49,726 bases of DNA from DASRSE01 sp035656655 (GTDB lineage Bacteria > Planctomycetota > Planctomycetia > Pirellulales > DASRSE01). Where the stretch lies: assembly GCA_035656655.1 (NCBI GenBank), contig DASRSE010000134.1, positions 1 through 49,726 of the forward strand, given 5' to 3'. This document shows, piece by piece, positions 15,838-25,100 of the stretch (position 1 is the first letter of the stretch; the number at the start of each line of letters is the position of its first letter). The notes below the pieces were generated by a model. The model was given only the letters and a program-made list of their open reading frames with translations, had not been told where the DNA came from and made no database searches. Made by a program: the position numbers and the translations under genes.

Positions 15838-16830
15838 TTATTTCTTCGGAGGAGCGACAGGCGGCGGAAAGCTTTCGACACGCGACGGCGTTTCCCCCGC
15901 CTTCAACGATTTCAAAAATGCCAGCAAGGCGACCATTTCCTCCTCGGAAATCTGGCCCTGAAAAGTCGGCATGATCGGCTCGTAGCCCAACACGACTTGG
16001 GCGTCCGGCTTCATCACGGAGTTCCGCAGATAATTGTCATCGGCCAGCGCGAAGCCGCCGTTGCGCAGCGCCACGCACTGCAAGTATAAGTTTTCCAGCA
16101 CCGGAGCCCGCGCGTGCGCATCGGCGCTGTGGCAACTGACGCAGCGGTACTTGAGAAAGATCTTGCGTCCCTCCAACGCCAACGAGCCCTCGGCATGCGC
16201 ATCGAGCCAATGTTCATAATCGGCGCGCGATGTCACCACCACCGTGCCGATCATGCCGGAATGATTCGTCCCGCAATACTGCGAACAGAACAAGTCGTAG
16301 CGGCCAATCTTGGTCGGCTCGAACCAGAGATGGACGTAGCGGCCGGGCAAGACGTCGATTTTGGCCCGAAAATCCGGCACGAAAAAACTGTGGATCACGT
16401 CTTCCGAGGTCAAGGTCAAGCGGACCGGCTGACCGACGGGCAAATGCAGCTCGTTGATCTCGCGCTGACCTTGTTGATGCTGCAATTTCCACATCCACTG
16501 CTTCCCCACGACGTACACCTCGTCTCCGCCGGGCGGAGGCTGGCTCACATAAAAATAGACGCGCGCTCCCCACGCGAACATTCCCAGCGAGATAATCAAA
16601 GGAATGATCGTCCAGGTCAGCTCGAGCTTGAGCGACGACGTGATGCGCGGCGGGATCGGCGTCCCCGGCCGCCGGCGATAGCGGATCGCAAAATAGACGA
16701 CCGTCGCCAGAATGCCCAGCGAAATGATCGTCGAGATGCCGAGCAAGAAAAAGAACAGCGCATCGACCCGCTCGGCGCTGGTGGACGCCTGGGTGGGAAA
16801 GAATTCGACTTGAGCGAAGAAAAGCGGCAT
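15838..16830 (-). CDS. coxB: Cytochrome c oxidase subunit II with fused cytochrome c domain (caa3 type)
   Basis: A 330-residue protein. Two membrane helices (about 25-48 and 72-96) anchor a periplasmic cupredoxin domain. The CuA ligands are His147 (EDVIHSFFVPDF), Cys182, Cys186, His190 and Met193 in CSQYCGTNHSGMIG. The usual Glu between the two Cys is Gln184, which donates only a backbone carbonyl. A haem c domain follows, with CVSCH at 230-234 and a distal Met expected in PIMPTFQGQIS. Electrons enter at the haem c, pass to CuA and on to subunit I. It lies 14 bases after the sco gene. Confidence 0.95.
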   Translation of the reverse strand: MPLFFAQVEFFPTQASTSAERVDALFFFLLGISTIISLGILATVVYFAIRYRRRPGTPIPPRITSSLKLELTWTIIPLIISLGMFAWGARVYFYVSQPPPGGDEVYVVGKQWMWKLQHQQGQREINELHLPVGQPVRLTLTSEDVIHSFFVPDFRAKIDVLPGRYVHLWFEPTKIGRYDLFCSQYCGTNHSGMIGTVVVTSRADYEHWLDAHAEGSLALEGRKIFLKYRCVSCHSADAHARAPVLENLYLQCVALRNGGFALADDNYLRNSVMKPDAQVVLGYEPIMPTFQGQISEEEMVALLAFLKSLKAGETPSRVESFPPPVAPPKK

Positions 16831-16844
16831 CGAGAATCAGACCT

Positions 16845-17765
16845 TTAGAGGGTTGTCGTCCGCTGCGGATCGTTCGCCGCGGGCGCCGCCGCGGCCGTCG
16901 TTTTACGGTCGTGGCGCCACATCCGCACGAAAAACACGCCAAACGCCGCCAAGGTCAATACCCCGGCCACCCGCACGAGATTCAAAATCGCAAAACCATA
17001 CTTGCCAGTAGTCGGGTCATAGTGAAAGCAGAGCAACAAGAACTGATCGGTCAACGAGCCGATCTTGTTGTTGGCCGCTTCGACGAGCCCCAACCGAACC
17101 TCGGTCGGGGCATAATCAATTCCATAAAAATAGCGTGAGACTTTGCCTTGCGGCGTCAGAATCATGATCGCGCTGGCGTGGGCGAACTGATCGGTCTTCG
17201 GATCGTAGGTGAAATGAAACCCGACCGCCTCGGTCAGCGCCGCAATGGAGGCCTTGTCCCCCGTCAGAAAATGCCAACCCTCCGCCGCGCGCGGCCGGCC
17301 ATAGCTGCCCAGATAGGGCTCCTTTTTCCGCGCCGCCTGGAGCGGCGTCTCGGCGGGATCGAAGCTGACCGTTAAGACGTTAAACTGATCGCCGACGCTC
17401 AAGCTCGGAATCGCCTCCAAGCAATCGAGCAGCCCGTTCAAAATCTGCGTGCAGAGGCGCGGGCAACGAAATTGCGCCAGCACGAGAATCGTCGGCTTGC
17501 CTTGAAATTCATCCTCGAGCCGGACCGATTTGCCCGTCTCGTCGCGGAAGACCAAGTCGACCGGGACTTGCGCATCGAGACGCTGATCGATCCGCACGCC
17601 GGCCGCTTGGGGCGGCAGCGGCGTCCCGGTCTGCGCCCGGGCGTCGCCCGCGGCGCCGAACGCCAGGACAAGACAGCTCACCGCCGCGGTCCCAATGAGC
17701 AGGCCGCTTGGCCGCCGCGCCGCTGGTTGCGATTTTAGATTCCTCGGAAAAGAGCAACAGATCAT
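16845..17765 (-). CDS. SCO1/SenC-family copper chaperone for the CuA centre
   Basis: The 306-residue protein has an N-terminal signal or anchor (about 20-43, GLLIGTAAVSCLVLAFGAA, then ARA), a thioredoxin-like domain with the copper-binding pair Cys101 and Cys105 (FRCPRLC) and His196 (FAHASA), and a C-terminal membrane helix (about 262-287). SCO proteins metallate CuA of subunit II; coxB is the next gene. The C-terminal helix is an addition to the classical SCO layout but is common in alternative complex III operons. The start overlaps the stop of the preceding gene (ATGA). Confidence 0.92.
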   Translation of the reverse strand: MICCSFPRNLKSQPAARRPSGLLIGTAAVSCLVLAFGAAGDARAQTGTPLPPQAAGVRIDQRLDAQVPVDLVFRDETGKSVRLEDEFQGKPTILVLAQFRCPRLCTQILNGLLDCLEAIPSLSVGDQFNVLTVSFDPAETPLQAARKKEPYLGSYGRPRAAEGWHFLTGDKASIAALTEAVGFHFTYDPKTDQFAHASAIMILTPQGKVSRYFYGIDYAPTEVRLGLVEAANNKIGSLTDQFLLLCFHYDPTTGKYGFAILNLVRVAGVLTLAAFGVFFVRMWRHDRKTTAAAAPAANDPQRTTTL

Positions 17766-18145
17766 GGCTCTCCTTTCTGCCGCGAATTTTGCGAGCGGAG
17801 AAAAAGTTCAAGGGCGCGGTCCACCGGAATGCGCACAATACCGCCGGGCTGGTCGACCCACCCGTAACCGACCGCGGGCGTTGCCGTCGGCGGCGCGTAC
17901 ACATGCGCCGCGCCCGGTTCCAACAGCCCCTCCAGACGCGGATCTGGTGGAAAGGGCCCCGTCGACAAATCTCGGTTCGGCGCCAAGATTGCGCAAAAAA
18001 TCCACCACGCGACGACAAAGCCCAGCGCGATGACCAGCGCCAGCGCCACGCCGACGGCGGCGATGCCCAGGACATTGGCGTCAGTCGTTTCATGTTCGCG
18101 GCGCGGCGTCCACGCGGCCCGCTGCGAAGTAGGATGCTCATCCAT
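17762..18145 (-). CDS. Small single-span membrane protein of the ACIII-cox operon
   Basis: Start MDEHPTSQRAAWTPRREHET gives 127 residues with one strong helix (VLGIAAVGVALALVIALGFVVAWWIFCAIL, about 27-56). A periplasmic tail follows containing DPRLEGLLEPGAAHVYAPPT, GYGWVDQPGGIVRIPVDRALE and LFLRSQN. The 'GW.D...G..RIPIDRAM' pattern is typical of a small protein found in many alternative complex III/oxidase operons; its function is unknown to me. It overlaps the end of actF by eight bases and the start of sco by four, so it is certainly translated with them. Confidence 0.85.
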   Translation of the reverse strand: MDEHPTSQRAAWTPRREHETTDANVLGIAAVGVALALVIALGFVVAWWIFCAILAPNRDLSTGPFPPDPRLEGLLEPGAAHVYAPPTATPAVGYGWVDQPGGIVRIPVDRALELFLRSQNSRQKGEP

Positions 18146-19406
18146 GCGAGCCTCCGTCTGTTTTCCAACTCTCGTCCGCAGCGGCCTGTTCGATCGCCGC
18201 TCGATCGATGGCGCCATCCGGCGGACTCGCCAGCGGCAGCGTCCGCAAACGGCGGAGCCACGCCCATAGCCAGAGCCCCCCGAGGCCGACCGTGCTCGTT
18301 GCCGCCGCGGCCACGTCGGCCGCCGCATCGCGCCAACTCGCCGCAGGAAAGGCCGGCAAGATTTGCCACGCCAAGTCAACCCAATGCGTAAAGAGCAGCA
18401 GCGCCGCCACGCTCACCAAAGCCGCTGGCCGGCGCTTGATTTCGCGCGACAGCAGCAGCAAAAATGGCAAACCAAACTGCCCCAGCGCCAGCCCGATCGC
18501 CACGAACTTCCAAACGCCTTGCGTCCGCGGGAGATACCAGCGGATTTCTTCGGGCAAATTGCCTGACCAAATGAGCAAGAACTGTGAAAACGAGACATAC
18601 GCCCAAAACATGACAAACAGCAACAGCAAATTGCCCAAGTCGCGCAAGAATAGATTGGTCGCCTCGATGGCCGGTTTCAATTCGGCCTCTGCGACCGACA
18701 CCTCGCGCGGGACGCGCCGGAGCCGCATCAACCAGATCGCCCCGACGACCGCGAAGGCCGAAGCCGCGAGAATCTGGCCAACCGAAAACACGACGGAGAA
18801 GATCGTCGAAAACCAATCCGGTTGCAGCGACATCAGCCAATCGACGCCGGCGAGCGTGATCGTGAGGCCGTATAGGACGATCCCCGGCCCCGCGATCGTG
18901 CGCAGCCGCCCCGCGGCGCGGGCGTCGCCGGAGCGATCTTCTTGCTCGATCCAGCGGGTCGTGAGCCAGCCGAGGACCAACCAGATCGCAAAATAGGCGA
19001 GCGACCGCCCAAGAAAAAAGGGTTCGTTCAGATACAAACTCTTTTGGGCCCCCTTGGCGGTGGTCGCGAATTCGGAACTAGTCCACGGATAGAGGGCGTG
19101 CAGTCCCAGCGCCAGCGGCAGCGCGGCCAGCACGAAGAACGGAATCGTGCTCGAAGCGGCGGCTTGCACCGGCCGAATCACCCAACCCCAGCCGCCGCCA
19201 ACGAGTTGATGCAGCCAAATCAAAACCAGCGAGCCGAGGGCTACGCCGAGCCAAAAGTTAAATGCCACCAAGTATCCGCGCCAGAGCGCGGCGGGCCAAA
19301 TCAGCACGACGATGACAAACAGCACCCAAGCCAGCCCGCTCCAGCCGAGCGCCCGGCGCTGGTCGCGGACTGCTTGATCGCGGGCCGGCGCATTAAGGAG
19401 TTCCAT
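18138..19406 (-). CDS. actF: Alternative complex III subunit ActF, membrane quinol-oxidising module
   Basis: A 422-residue polytopic protein with about ten helices (for example WSGLAWVLFVIVVLIWPAA near the start and LLLLFVMFWAYVSFSQFLLIW in the middle). In the known complex ActF is a partner of ActC related to NrfD/PsrC membrane proteins and helps hold the assembly; its quinone site is considered less active than that of ActC. Conserved pieces include PDWFSTIFSVVFSVGQIL and IRWYLPRTQGVWKFVAIGLALGQF. The start MELLNAPARD overlaps the actE stop by 14 bases. Confidence 0.9.
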   Translation of the reverse strand: MELLNAPARDQAVRDQRRALGWSGLAWVLFVIVVLIWPAALWRGYLVAFNFWLGVALGSLVLIWLHQLVGGGWGWVIRPVQAAASSTIPFFVLAALPLALGLHALYPWTSSEFATTAKGAQKSLYLNEPFFLGRSLAYFAIWLVLGWLTTRWIEQEDRSGDARAAGRLRTIAGPGIVLYGLTITLAGVDWLMSLQPDWFSTIFSVVFSVGQILAASAFAVVGAIWLMRLRRVPREVSVAEAELKPAIEATNLFLRDLGNLLLLFVMFWAYVSFSQFLLIWSGNLPEEIRWYLPRTQGVWKFVAIGLALGQFGLPFLLLLSREIKRRPAALVSVAALLLFTHWVDLAWQILPAFPAASWRDAAADVAAAATSTVGLGGLWLWAWLRRLRTLPLASPPDGAIDRAAIEQAAADESWKTDGGSHG

Positions 19407-20148
19407 GCGAGTCCTCCTGCGCCGGCAGTTTCGCCCGCTCTTCATCAGAAAGATCGCTCACGGCGGCATGCTGGCTCAATTGCAAGACGCGCAGATAGCT
19501 GACGATGGCCCAGCGATCGCGCACCGGAATTTGCGCCTCATGGGCCGGCATCGAACCCATTCCGTGCGAGATGACCTCAAATAGATACCCGGCCGGCGCT
19601 CCGCGCAAGCGATCGCTATGATAAGTCGGGGGCGGAGTATAGCCGCGCTGCACGACGATCCCGTCGCCGTAGCCGAGCGATCCGTGACACACGGCGCAAT
19701 AAATGTTGAACCGCTCTTGCCCGCGCGCCAGAAGTTGGCGATCGATCGGCAGCGGAATCGCCTCGACATAGTTGGCCGGCGTGTTCGTTCCTCCCGGCTC
19801 GAGCGGCGCGTTGGATTTGGCCTCGGCGGCCGGTTCGCCAGCCGGTTGTCGACCGTGGTAGAGGGCGGAGTCGGTTTGCAGACGGTCGCGGGCGATCGTT
19901 CCTTCGACCTGCGGCCGCGCCGAGCGCTGGTCCAAGAAGAAATCGCTCTTTTGCAGAGGCAAATAACTCGGCTGATCGGCCATCTTTTGCTGACAACCGG
20001 CCACGCACGCCAAGAGCGCGGCGCAGATTCCCGGCGCCACGGGCCTGGCGCGCCGCGGCGCGCCGCGCGGACCGGCGGCGCGCGCACGATCGATGCGGCA
20101 GCCGCCGCTGGGAATGGCAAGTTCAAGAGCTGGCAATTCGCAACGCAT
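19393..20148 (-). CDS. actE: Alternative complex III subunit ActE, mono-haem cytochrome c lipoprotein
   Basis: 251 residues from the ATG that overlaps the actD stop (TAATG). A lipobox (LACVAGC) would attach lipid at Cys52. One haem c motif CAVCH lies at 151-155, with a distal Met in HGMGSMPAHEAQ. The first ~35 residues before the hydrophobic segment are unusually long and Arg-rich, and contain an 18-base palindrome at DNA level. An internal GTG (coding Val38) would give a conventional short lipoprotein signal, so the true start is uncertain. ActE takes electrons from the haems of ActA toward the oxidase. Confidence 0.9.
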   Translation of the reverse strand: MRCELPALELAIPSGGCRIDRARAAGPRGAPRRARPVAPGICAALLACVAGCQQKMADQPSYLPLQKSDFFLDQRSARPQVEGTIARDRLQTDSALYHGRQPAGEPAAEAKSNAPLEPGGTNTPANYVEAIPLPIDRQLLARGQERFNIYCAVCHGSLGYGDGIVVQRGYTPPPTYHSDRLRGAPAGYLFEVISHGMGSMPAHEAQIPVRDRWAIVSYLRVLQLSQHAAVSDLSDEERAKLPAQEDSHGTP

Positions 20149-20687
20149 TACAGGGGAACTTCCATAATCTCGCTCGGTTGGCACGCGGTCAAAAACTCCA
20201 GCGTCCTGGCCGCGTCAAACAGCGGATCGGTGCTTTCGATGCAAAGAAAAAACCGATCGCGGGTCGCCCGCGCAAACTGCGATAGATGAAACAGCGGATG
20301 ATACGGTTGCGGCAAGCCGTTCAAGGCAAACATCCCAAACACGGCGGAAAGCGCCGCGAACAAGATCGTCAGCTCGAACGTGATCGGAATGAACATCGGC
20401 CAACTATTGAACGGCCGCCCGCCAACGTTGATCGGGTAGCTAATCGCCATCGCGTAATACTGCATGAAAAAGCCGGTCAGCCCGCCGACAATCCCGCCGA
20501 TCAACACCACCAGAGGAATTCGGGTGTGGTGAAACTCGAGCGCTTCGTCTAGTTCTTCGACGTGGAACGGCGTGTAGGCGTCGAGACGGCGATAGCCGGC
20601 CTGCCGCGCGGCCCGCGCCGCATCGACCAATTCATCGGCCTGCTCGAACTCGGCGACCAGTCCGTAGATTTTGCTGGGTTGCGTCAT
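20148..20687 (-). CDS. actD: Alternative complex III subunit ActD (DUF3341)
   Basis: The 179-residue product begins KIYGLVAEFEQADELVDAARAARQAGYRRLDAYTPF, the DUF3341 signature. Two membrane helices follow (VLIGGIVGGLTGFFMQYYA, about 64-82, and MFIPITFELTILFAALSAVFG, about 99-119), then a soluble end containing LPQPYHPLFHL. In ACIII, ActD is a two-helix subunit next to ActC that carries no cofactor. Start and stop both overlap neighbouring genes by a few bases (ATGA with actC, TAATG with actE). Confidence 0.93.
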   Translation of the reverse strand: MTQPSKIYGLVAEFEQADELVDAARAARQAGYRRLDAYTPFHVEELDEALEFHHTRIPLVVLIGGIVGGLTGFFMQYYAMAISYPINVGGRPFNSWPMFIPITFELTILFAALSAVFGMFALNGLPQPYHPLFHLSQFARATRDRFFLCIESTDPLFDAARTLEFLTACQPSEIMEVPL

Positions 20688-22123
20688 GACCGCTCCTCCT
20701 CGTCGGCTTGCGACTCGGTCAACAAGGTGCGCATCTCAAAGATCGAGATCATGGGCAGAAAGCGGAGAAACAAGAGCAGCAAGAACACGAACAGGCCGAG
20801 CGTCCCGACAAACGTGGCCCAATCCCAGATGGTCGGCTTATACATTCCCCAACTTGATGGATCGTAATCGCGATGCAAACTCGTAACCACGATCATGAAG
20901 CGTTCGAGCCACATGCCGACGTTCACGACCAGCGAGAGGACAAACAGCAACCGCGGGCTCGAGCGGGCGCGATGCGACCAGAGAATTTGCGGCGCCAGGA
21001 CGTTGCAGCTCAACAGGACCCAGTAGACGACTGCATACGGTCCGAAGGCCCGATTCAATTGCGTGTATTGCTCGAATGGATTGCCGCTATACCACGCCAT
21101 GAACGCTTCAATCAGATATCCATACGCGACAATCAAGCTCGTGGCGAGCAAGATTTTCGCCATGTTCTCCAAATGATGGAGGGTGATGAAGTCTTGCAGC
21201 CCATAAAAGGCCCGAATCGGAATCGCCAAGGTCAGCACCATCGCGAAGCCGGAGAAGATCGCCCCGGCGACGAAATAAGGCGGAAAAATGGTCGAATGCC
21301 AGCCGGGGACCGCCGCCACCGCGAAATCGAAACTGACAACCGTATGGACCGATACGACCAGCGGCGTCGCCAGCCCGGCCATCAATAGATAGGCCGTCTC
21401 GTAGCGGACCCAATGTCGAGCCGAGCCGCGCCAACCCATCGCCAGGATGCCATAGATGATGCGCCCGTGCCGCGATGTCGATCGGTCGCGCAAGGTTGCC
21501 AGGTCGGGAATCAAGCCCATGTACCAAAACAACAAGGAGACCGTGAAATAGGTCAACACGGCAAACACGTCCCAGACCAGCGGGCTGCGAAACTGCGGCC
21601 AGAGGTTCATCGTATTTGGATACGGGAGAAGCCAGTAGAAAAACCATGGCCGCCCCATGTGCAACAGTGGAAACAGGCCGGCGCAGGCGACCGCGAACAA
21701 GGTCATCGCCTCCGCAAAGCGGTTGATCGAGGTCCGCCATTTTTGCCGCAGCAGCAACAGAATGGCGGAGATCAGCGTGCCAGCATGGCCAATTCCGATC
21801 CACCAGACAAAGTTCACGATCGCAAAACCCCACGCGACCGGGATGTTGATCCCCCAAATGCCAACCCCGACCACCAGCAACATCGTGACCGCGTACAACA
21901 GCATGAACACGATGATCAGCGAAATGGCAAACGCGATCCACCAGCCCAGCGGCGTCCGCGGCGAGAGGACCACGGTGCTGATCTTGTCGGTGATCGAGGC
22001 CAGACTGTGCCCCGGCCGGAGCACCTCGCGAATGTCGCGCGCAATCTCGGCGCGGTCTTCAACTTGTCCCTCTTCGTCGACGGGGGGCGGCAAGTGCAGC
22101 GGCACGGGTTCATCCGAGTCCAT
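20684..22123 (-). CDS. actC: Alternative complex III subunit ActC, NrfD/PsrC-like quinol oxidase membrane subunit
   Basis: The 479-residue protein has about ten membrane helices, with the conserved VAWGFAIVNFVWWIGIGHAGT segment (about 110-130) characteristic of ActC/NrfD proteins, and SINRFAEAMTLFAVACAGLFPLLHMGRPW, whose His-Met-Gly-Arg-Pro lies near the quinol site in known structures. Further in are PGWHSTIFPPYFVAGAIFSGFA and LHHLENMAKILL. It is the main quinol-oxidising and probable proton-moving subunit. It starts two bases after the actB stop. Confidence 0.94.
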   Translation of the reverse strand: MDSDEPVPLHLPPPVDEEGQVEDRAEIARDIREVLRPGHSLASITDKISTVVLSPRTPLGWWIAFAISLIIVFMLLYAVTMLLVVGVGIWGINIPVAWGFAIVNFVWWIGIGHAGTLISAILLLLRQKWRTSINRFAEAMTLFAVACAGLFPLLHMGRPWFFYWLLPYPNTMNLWPQFRSPLVWDVFAVLTYFTVSLLFWYMGLIPDLATLRDRSTSRHGRIIYGILAMGWRGSARHWVRYETAYLLMAGLATPLVVSVHTVVSFDFAVAAVPGWHSTIFPPYFVAGAIFSGFAMVLTLAIPIRAFYGLQDFITLHHLENMAKILLATSLIVAYGYLIEAFMAWYSGNPFEQYTQLNRAFGPYAVVYWVLLSCNVLAPQILWSHRARSSPRLLFVLSLVVNVGMWLERFMIVVTSLHRDYDPSSWGMYKPTIWDWATFVGTLGLFVFLLLLFLRFLPMISIFEMRTLLTESQADEEERS

Positions 22124-22124
22124 C

Positions 22125-25100
22125 TCAACGGTCCTTGATCGCAGGATTCGGATTGCTCACCGCGGCCAGATACGTCGTCCGCGGCCGCGTGTTCAACTCG
22201 GCCAGCAAGGCATAGTTGAGCGGGGTTTCCTTCCAGCGGTTGACTTCGCTGCGCGGGTTGTTCAGGTCACCAAAGACGATGGCTTGCGAAGGACAAGCGG
22301 CTTGGCACGCGGTTTGGATCTCGCCGTCGCGCACCGTCCGCTCGTCGCGCTCGGCTTGAATTTTCGCCTTTGTAATGCGCTGGACGCAATAAGTGCACTT
22401 TTCCATCACGCCGCGGCTGCGAACTGTTACTTCCGGATTGTGCAACAACTTCAGGCTGGCGGTGGTGAAGTCGGCATACTGCAGAAAATTGAACCGTCGC
22501 ACCTTGTACGGGCAGTTGTTCGAGCAATAGCGCGTGCCGACGCACCGATTGTAGACCATGTCGTTGAGCCCCTCGGAGCTATGCACCGTCGCCCCGACCG
22601 GACAGACCAATTCGCACGGAGCGTTTTCGCACTGCATGCACGGGACCGGCTGAAATTCGTACCGCGGCCGATCCGCGCTGCCGTGATAGAAGCGATCGAT
22701 CCGAATCCAGTGCATTTCTCGCCCGGCCATGACCTGATCTTTGCCAACGACCGGGATGTTATTTTCGGCTTGGCAAGCAATCACGCAGGCATTGCAGCCG
22801 ACGCAGGCCGAGAGGTCGATCGCCATGCCCCATTTGTAGCCGTCATACGGATGCTCCGCCGTCGGATAGAGCGTCAGGCCGGCCGCTTCTTCCCCATGTT
22901 CCGTCGGCTTCTCCGCGTCGGTCGTCGCGAATCGCGGGTTGCGCAAAAACTCGTCGCGCGTGGCGGTCCGAATGAGCTGGCGGTTTTCCATTTGGTGATG
23001 GGCTTGCGTGCACGCCAAAGGATAGGTCTGGCTCGCTTTGCGCGCGACCAAGCCGGCGGCAAACCAAGGAGCGTCGCTCGTGCGGAGGGCGTAGACATTC
23101 GCGCCGACCCCTTGCGCGACGCGTCCCCCTCGCGTTCGCCCCGCCCCGAATTGCACGCAGACGGAGTTTTCGGCCTGGCCGGGCAAGATCCACACCGGCA
23201 GCGTCAGCGCGCGTCCTCCATAGCGCAATTCGATGGTGTCGGTCAGCATCTCGCCATGTTCGCCGCCGCGAAACGTGGGCTGCGTGGACAAGCCCAACTG
23301 CTCAGCCAACTTCGGCGAAATGAGGGCGACATTGTCCCAGGTTAGCTTCGTCAGCGGCTTGGGCAGTTCTTGCAGCCAGCCATTGTTCGCGAAGCGGCCA
23401 TCGTACAAAGTCGCATCCGGGCGAAACACGATTTCCAGCCCGCTCGGCTCCGGCGGCGGAGCCGCCGCGGCGACAGACGCGGCGCGAAATTCGACCGTGG
23501 CCGCGGCCGATGCGCTGCTGGCCACCACGCCGTCATGCACCGACTGCTGCCAAAAAGTCTCGAACGTTTCCTCCGCACGATCGGCCGCCGGCTTCCAATC
23601 CTGGCTCCAGTGGGCGCGGACCAGTTCGTAGCTCGTTTTGGTGAAGGGTCCGCTCAGCCGCTCGAGCAGCGTATGAATCGATTGGCCCGCATAGAGCGGG
23701 GCAATCAGGGGCTGCGCGATCGAACTTGCGCCATCGAACGCGCGGGCGTCGCTCCACGTTTCCAAAAAATGCGCCTGCGGAATGTGCCAGTCGCAGAGCG
23801 CCGCCGTTTCGTCTTCGTACAAGCTCAAATGGGCGCTGAACCGCGCTTTCGCCAGTTTTTCGGCAAACGCCAGATCGACCGGCGCCGTAAACACCGGATT
23901 GCCGCCGAGAATCAGCAGCGTATCAACATGCCGTTGTGCGAGATCGCTCGCCAGCGTCGCGAGGTCTCCGGCCGTCGCCAACCCGACCTCGACCGGCTCG
24001 ATGTACCGCACGGTCTGGCCGACATTGCCGAGCGCTTCGTTCAGAGCGGCAGCCAGAGCGTGCACCGGGGCAGGCTGTTGCTCGCCCGCCACGATCAAGC
24101 TGCGGCCGCGATGCGCGCGCAAATCGGCCGCCAGCGCCGCCAGCCATTCCGCGGGAACCGAGTCCGCCGAGGCCGCGCCGGAAGGGACCGTTTCCGGCGG
24201 CGGGTTAGTCTGCGGAGCAGCGTTTTCCGTCCCCGCGCCGAGGCGACCGAGCAGATCGCGTGCCAAGGCTTCAATCGCGCGGGCCGCCAACGGCCACCGA
24301 TGATCCGCTTTCGCTCCGGTCAATGACGGAGTGCTCTCGACCGCGTACAGCCGATTCATTTCGGCTGGCGCCACGCTGTTGATGGCGGGCGGCGCTGCCG
24401 ATCCAGACGACTCCGATCCCGGCGCTGCCGATCCAGATCCTGCCGATCCAGATGCCCCCGATGATCCAGAGGGTTCCGCTGAACTGGCCGCAATTTCTCG
24501 GAGCCGTCGCCGTGCGGCGAACTGCCGCGCATAAACCAAATGACCGGGGCCGGCGTTGAGAAAGTCGGCCTCCAGGGAAACAATGACATCCGCCGCGGTG
24601 AAATCATAGACCGCATCCAAGGGCCGGCCGTAAGCCTGTGTTAATCCGTCGTGCAGCGATTGGCGGCCAATGGGCTCGTAGCGGTGCCACTTCGCTTCCG
24701 GAAACTCCTGCAAAAAGTTCTCCATCTGCGCGGCCAGCGTCGGCGAAGTGAAATGCTCAGTCAATAGCCGCAGCCCGGCCCCGTGCTTCTTGCGCGCCAG
24801 CGCCAAGCGCTCGTCGAGCGCGCGTTGCAAATCGTCCGCGGAGCGCGTTTGGCCGCGCGCGCTGACGGCTTGCGAGCGGTCCGGATCGTACAAGTCCAGA
24901 ATGGCCGCCTGCGCATAGATGTCGGTTGCGCCAAGACTGGCAGGATGGTCGCGATTCCCTTCGATTTTGGTCGGCCGCCCTTCGTGGCTTTCGACGAGCA
25001 AGCCGGTGGCATAGCCCCCCAGCGTCATCGAAGTCGCAAAGTATTGCGAAACTCCGGGCGTTTGTCCCACGACCGGATGCACGTACGGAAAGATCCGTTC

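Noticed and set aside
14891..15961. Plus-strand frame of 356 codons opposite coxA and coxB
   Set aside because: It is antisense to two certain genes and its translation is a charged, repeat-poor shadow (rich in Arg, Gln, Asp) with no domain.
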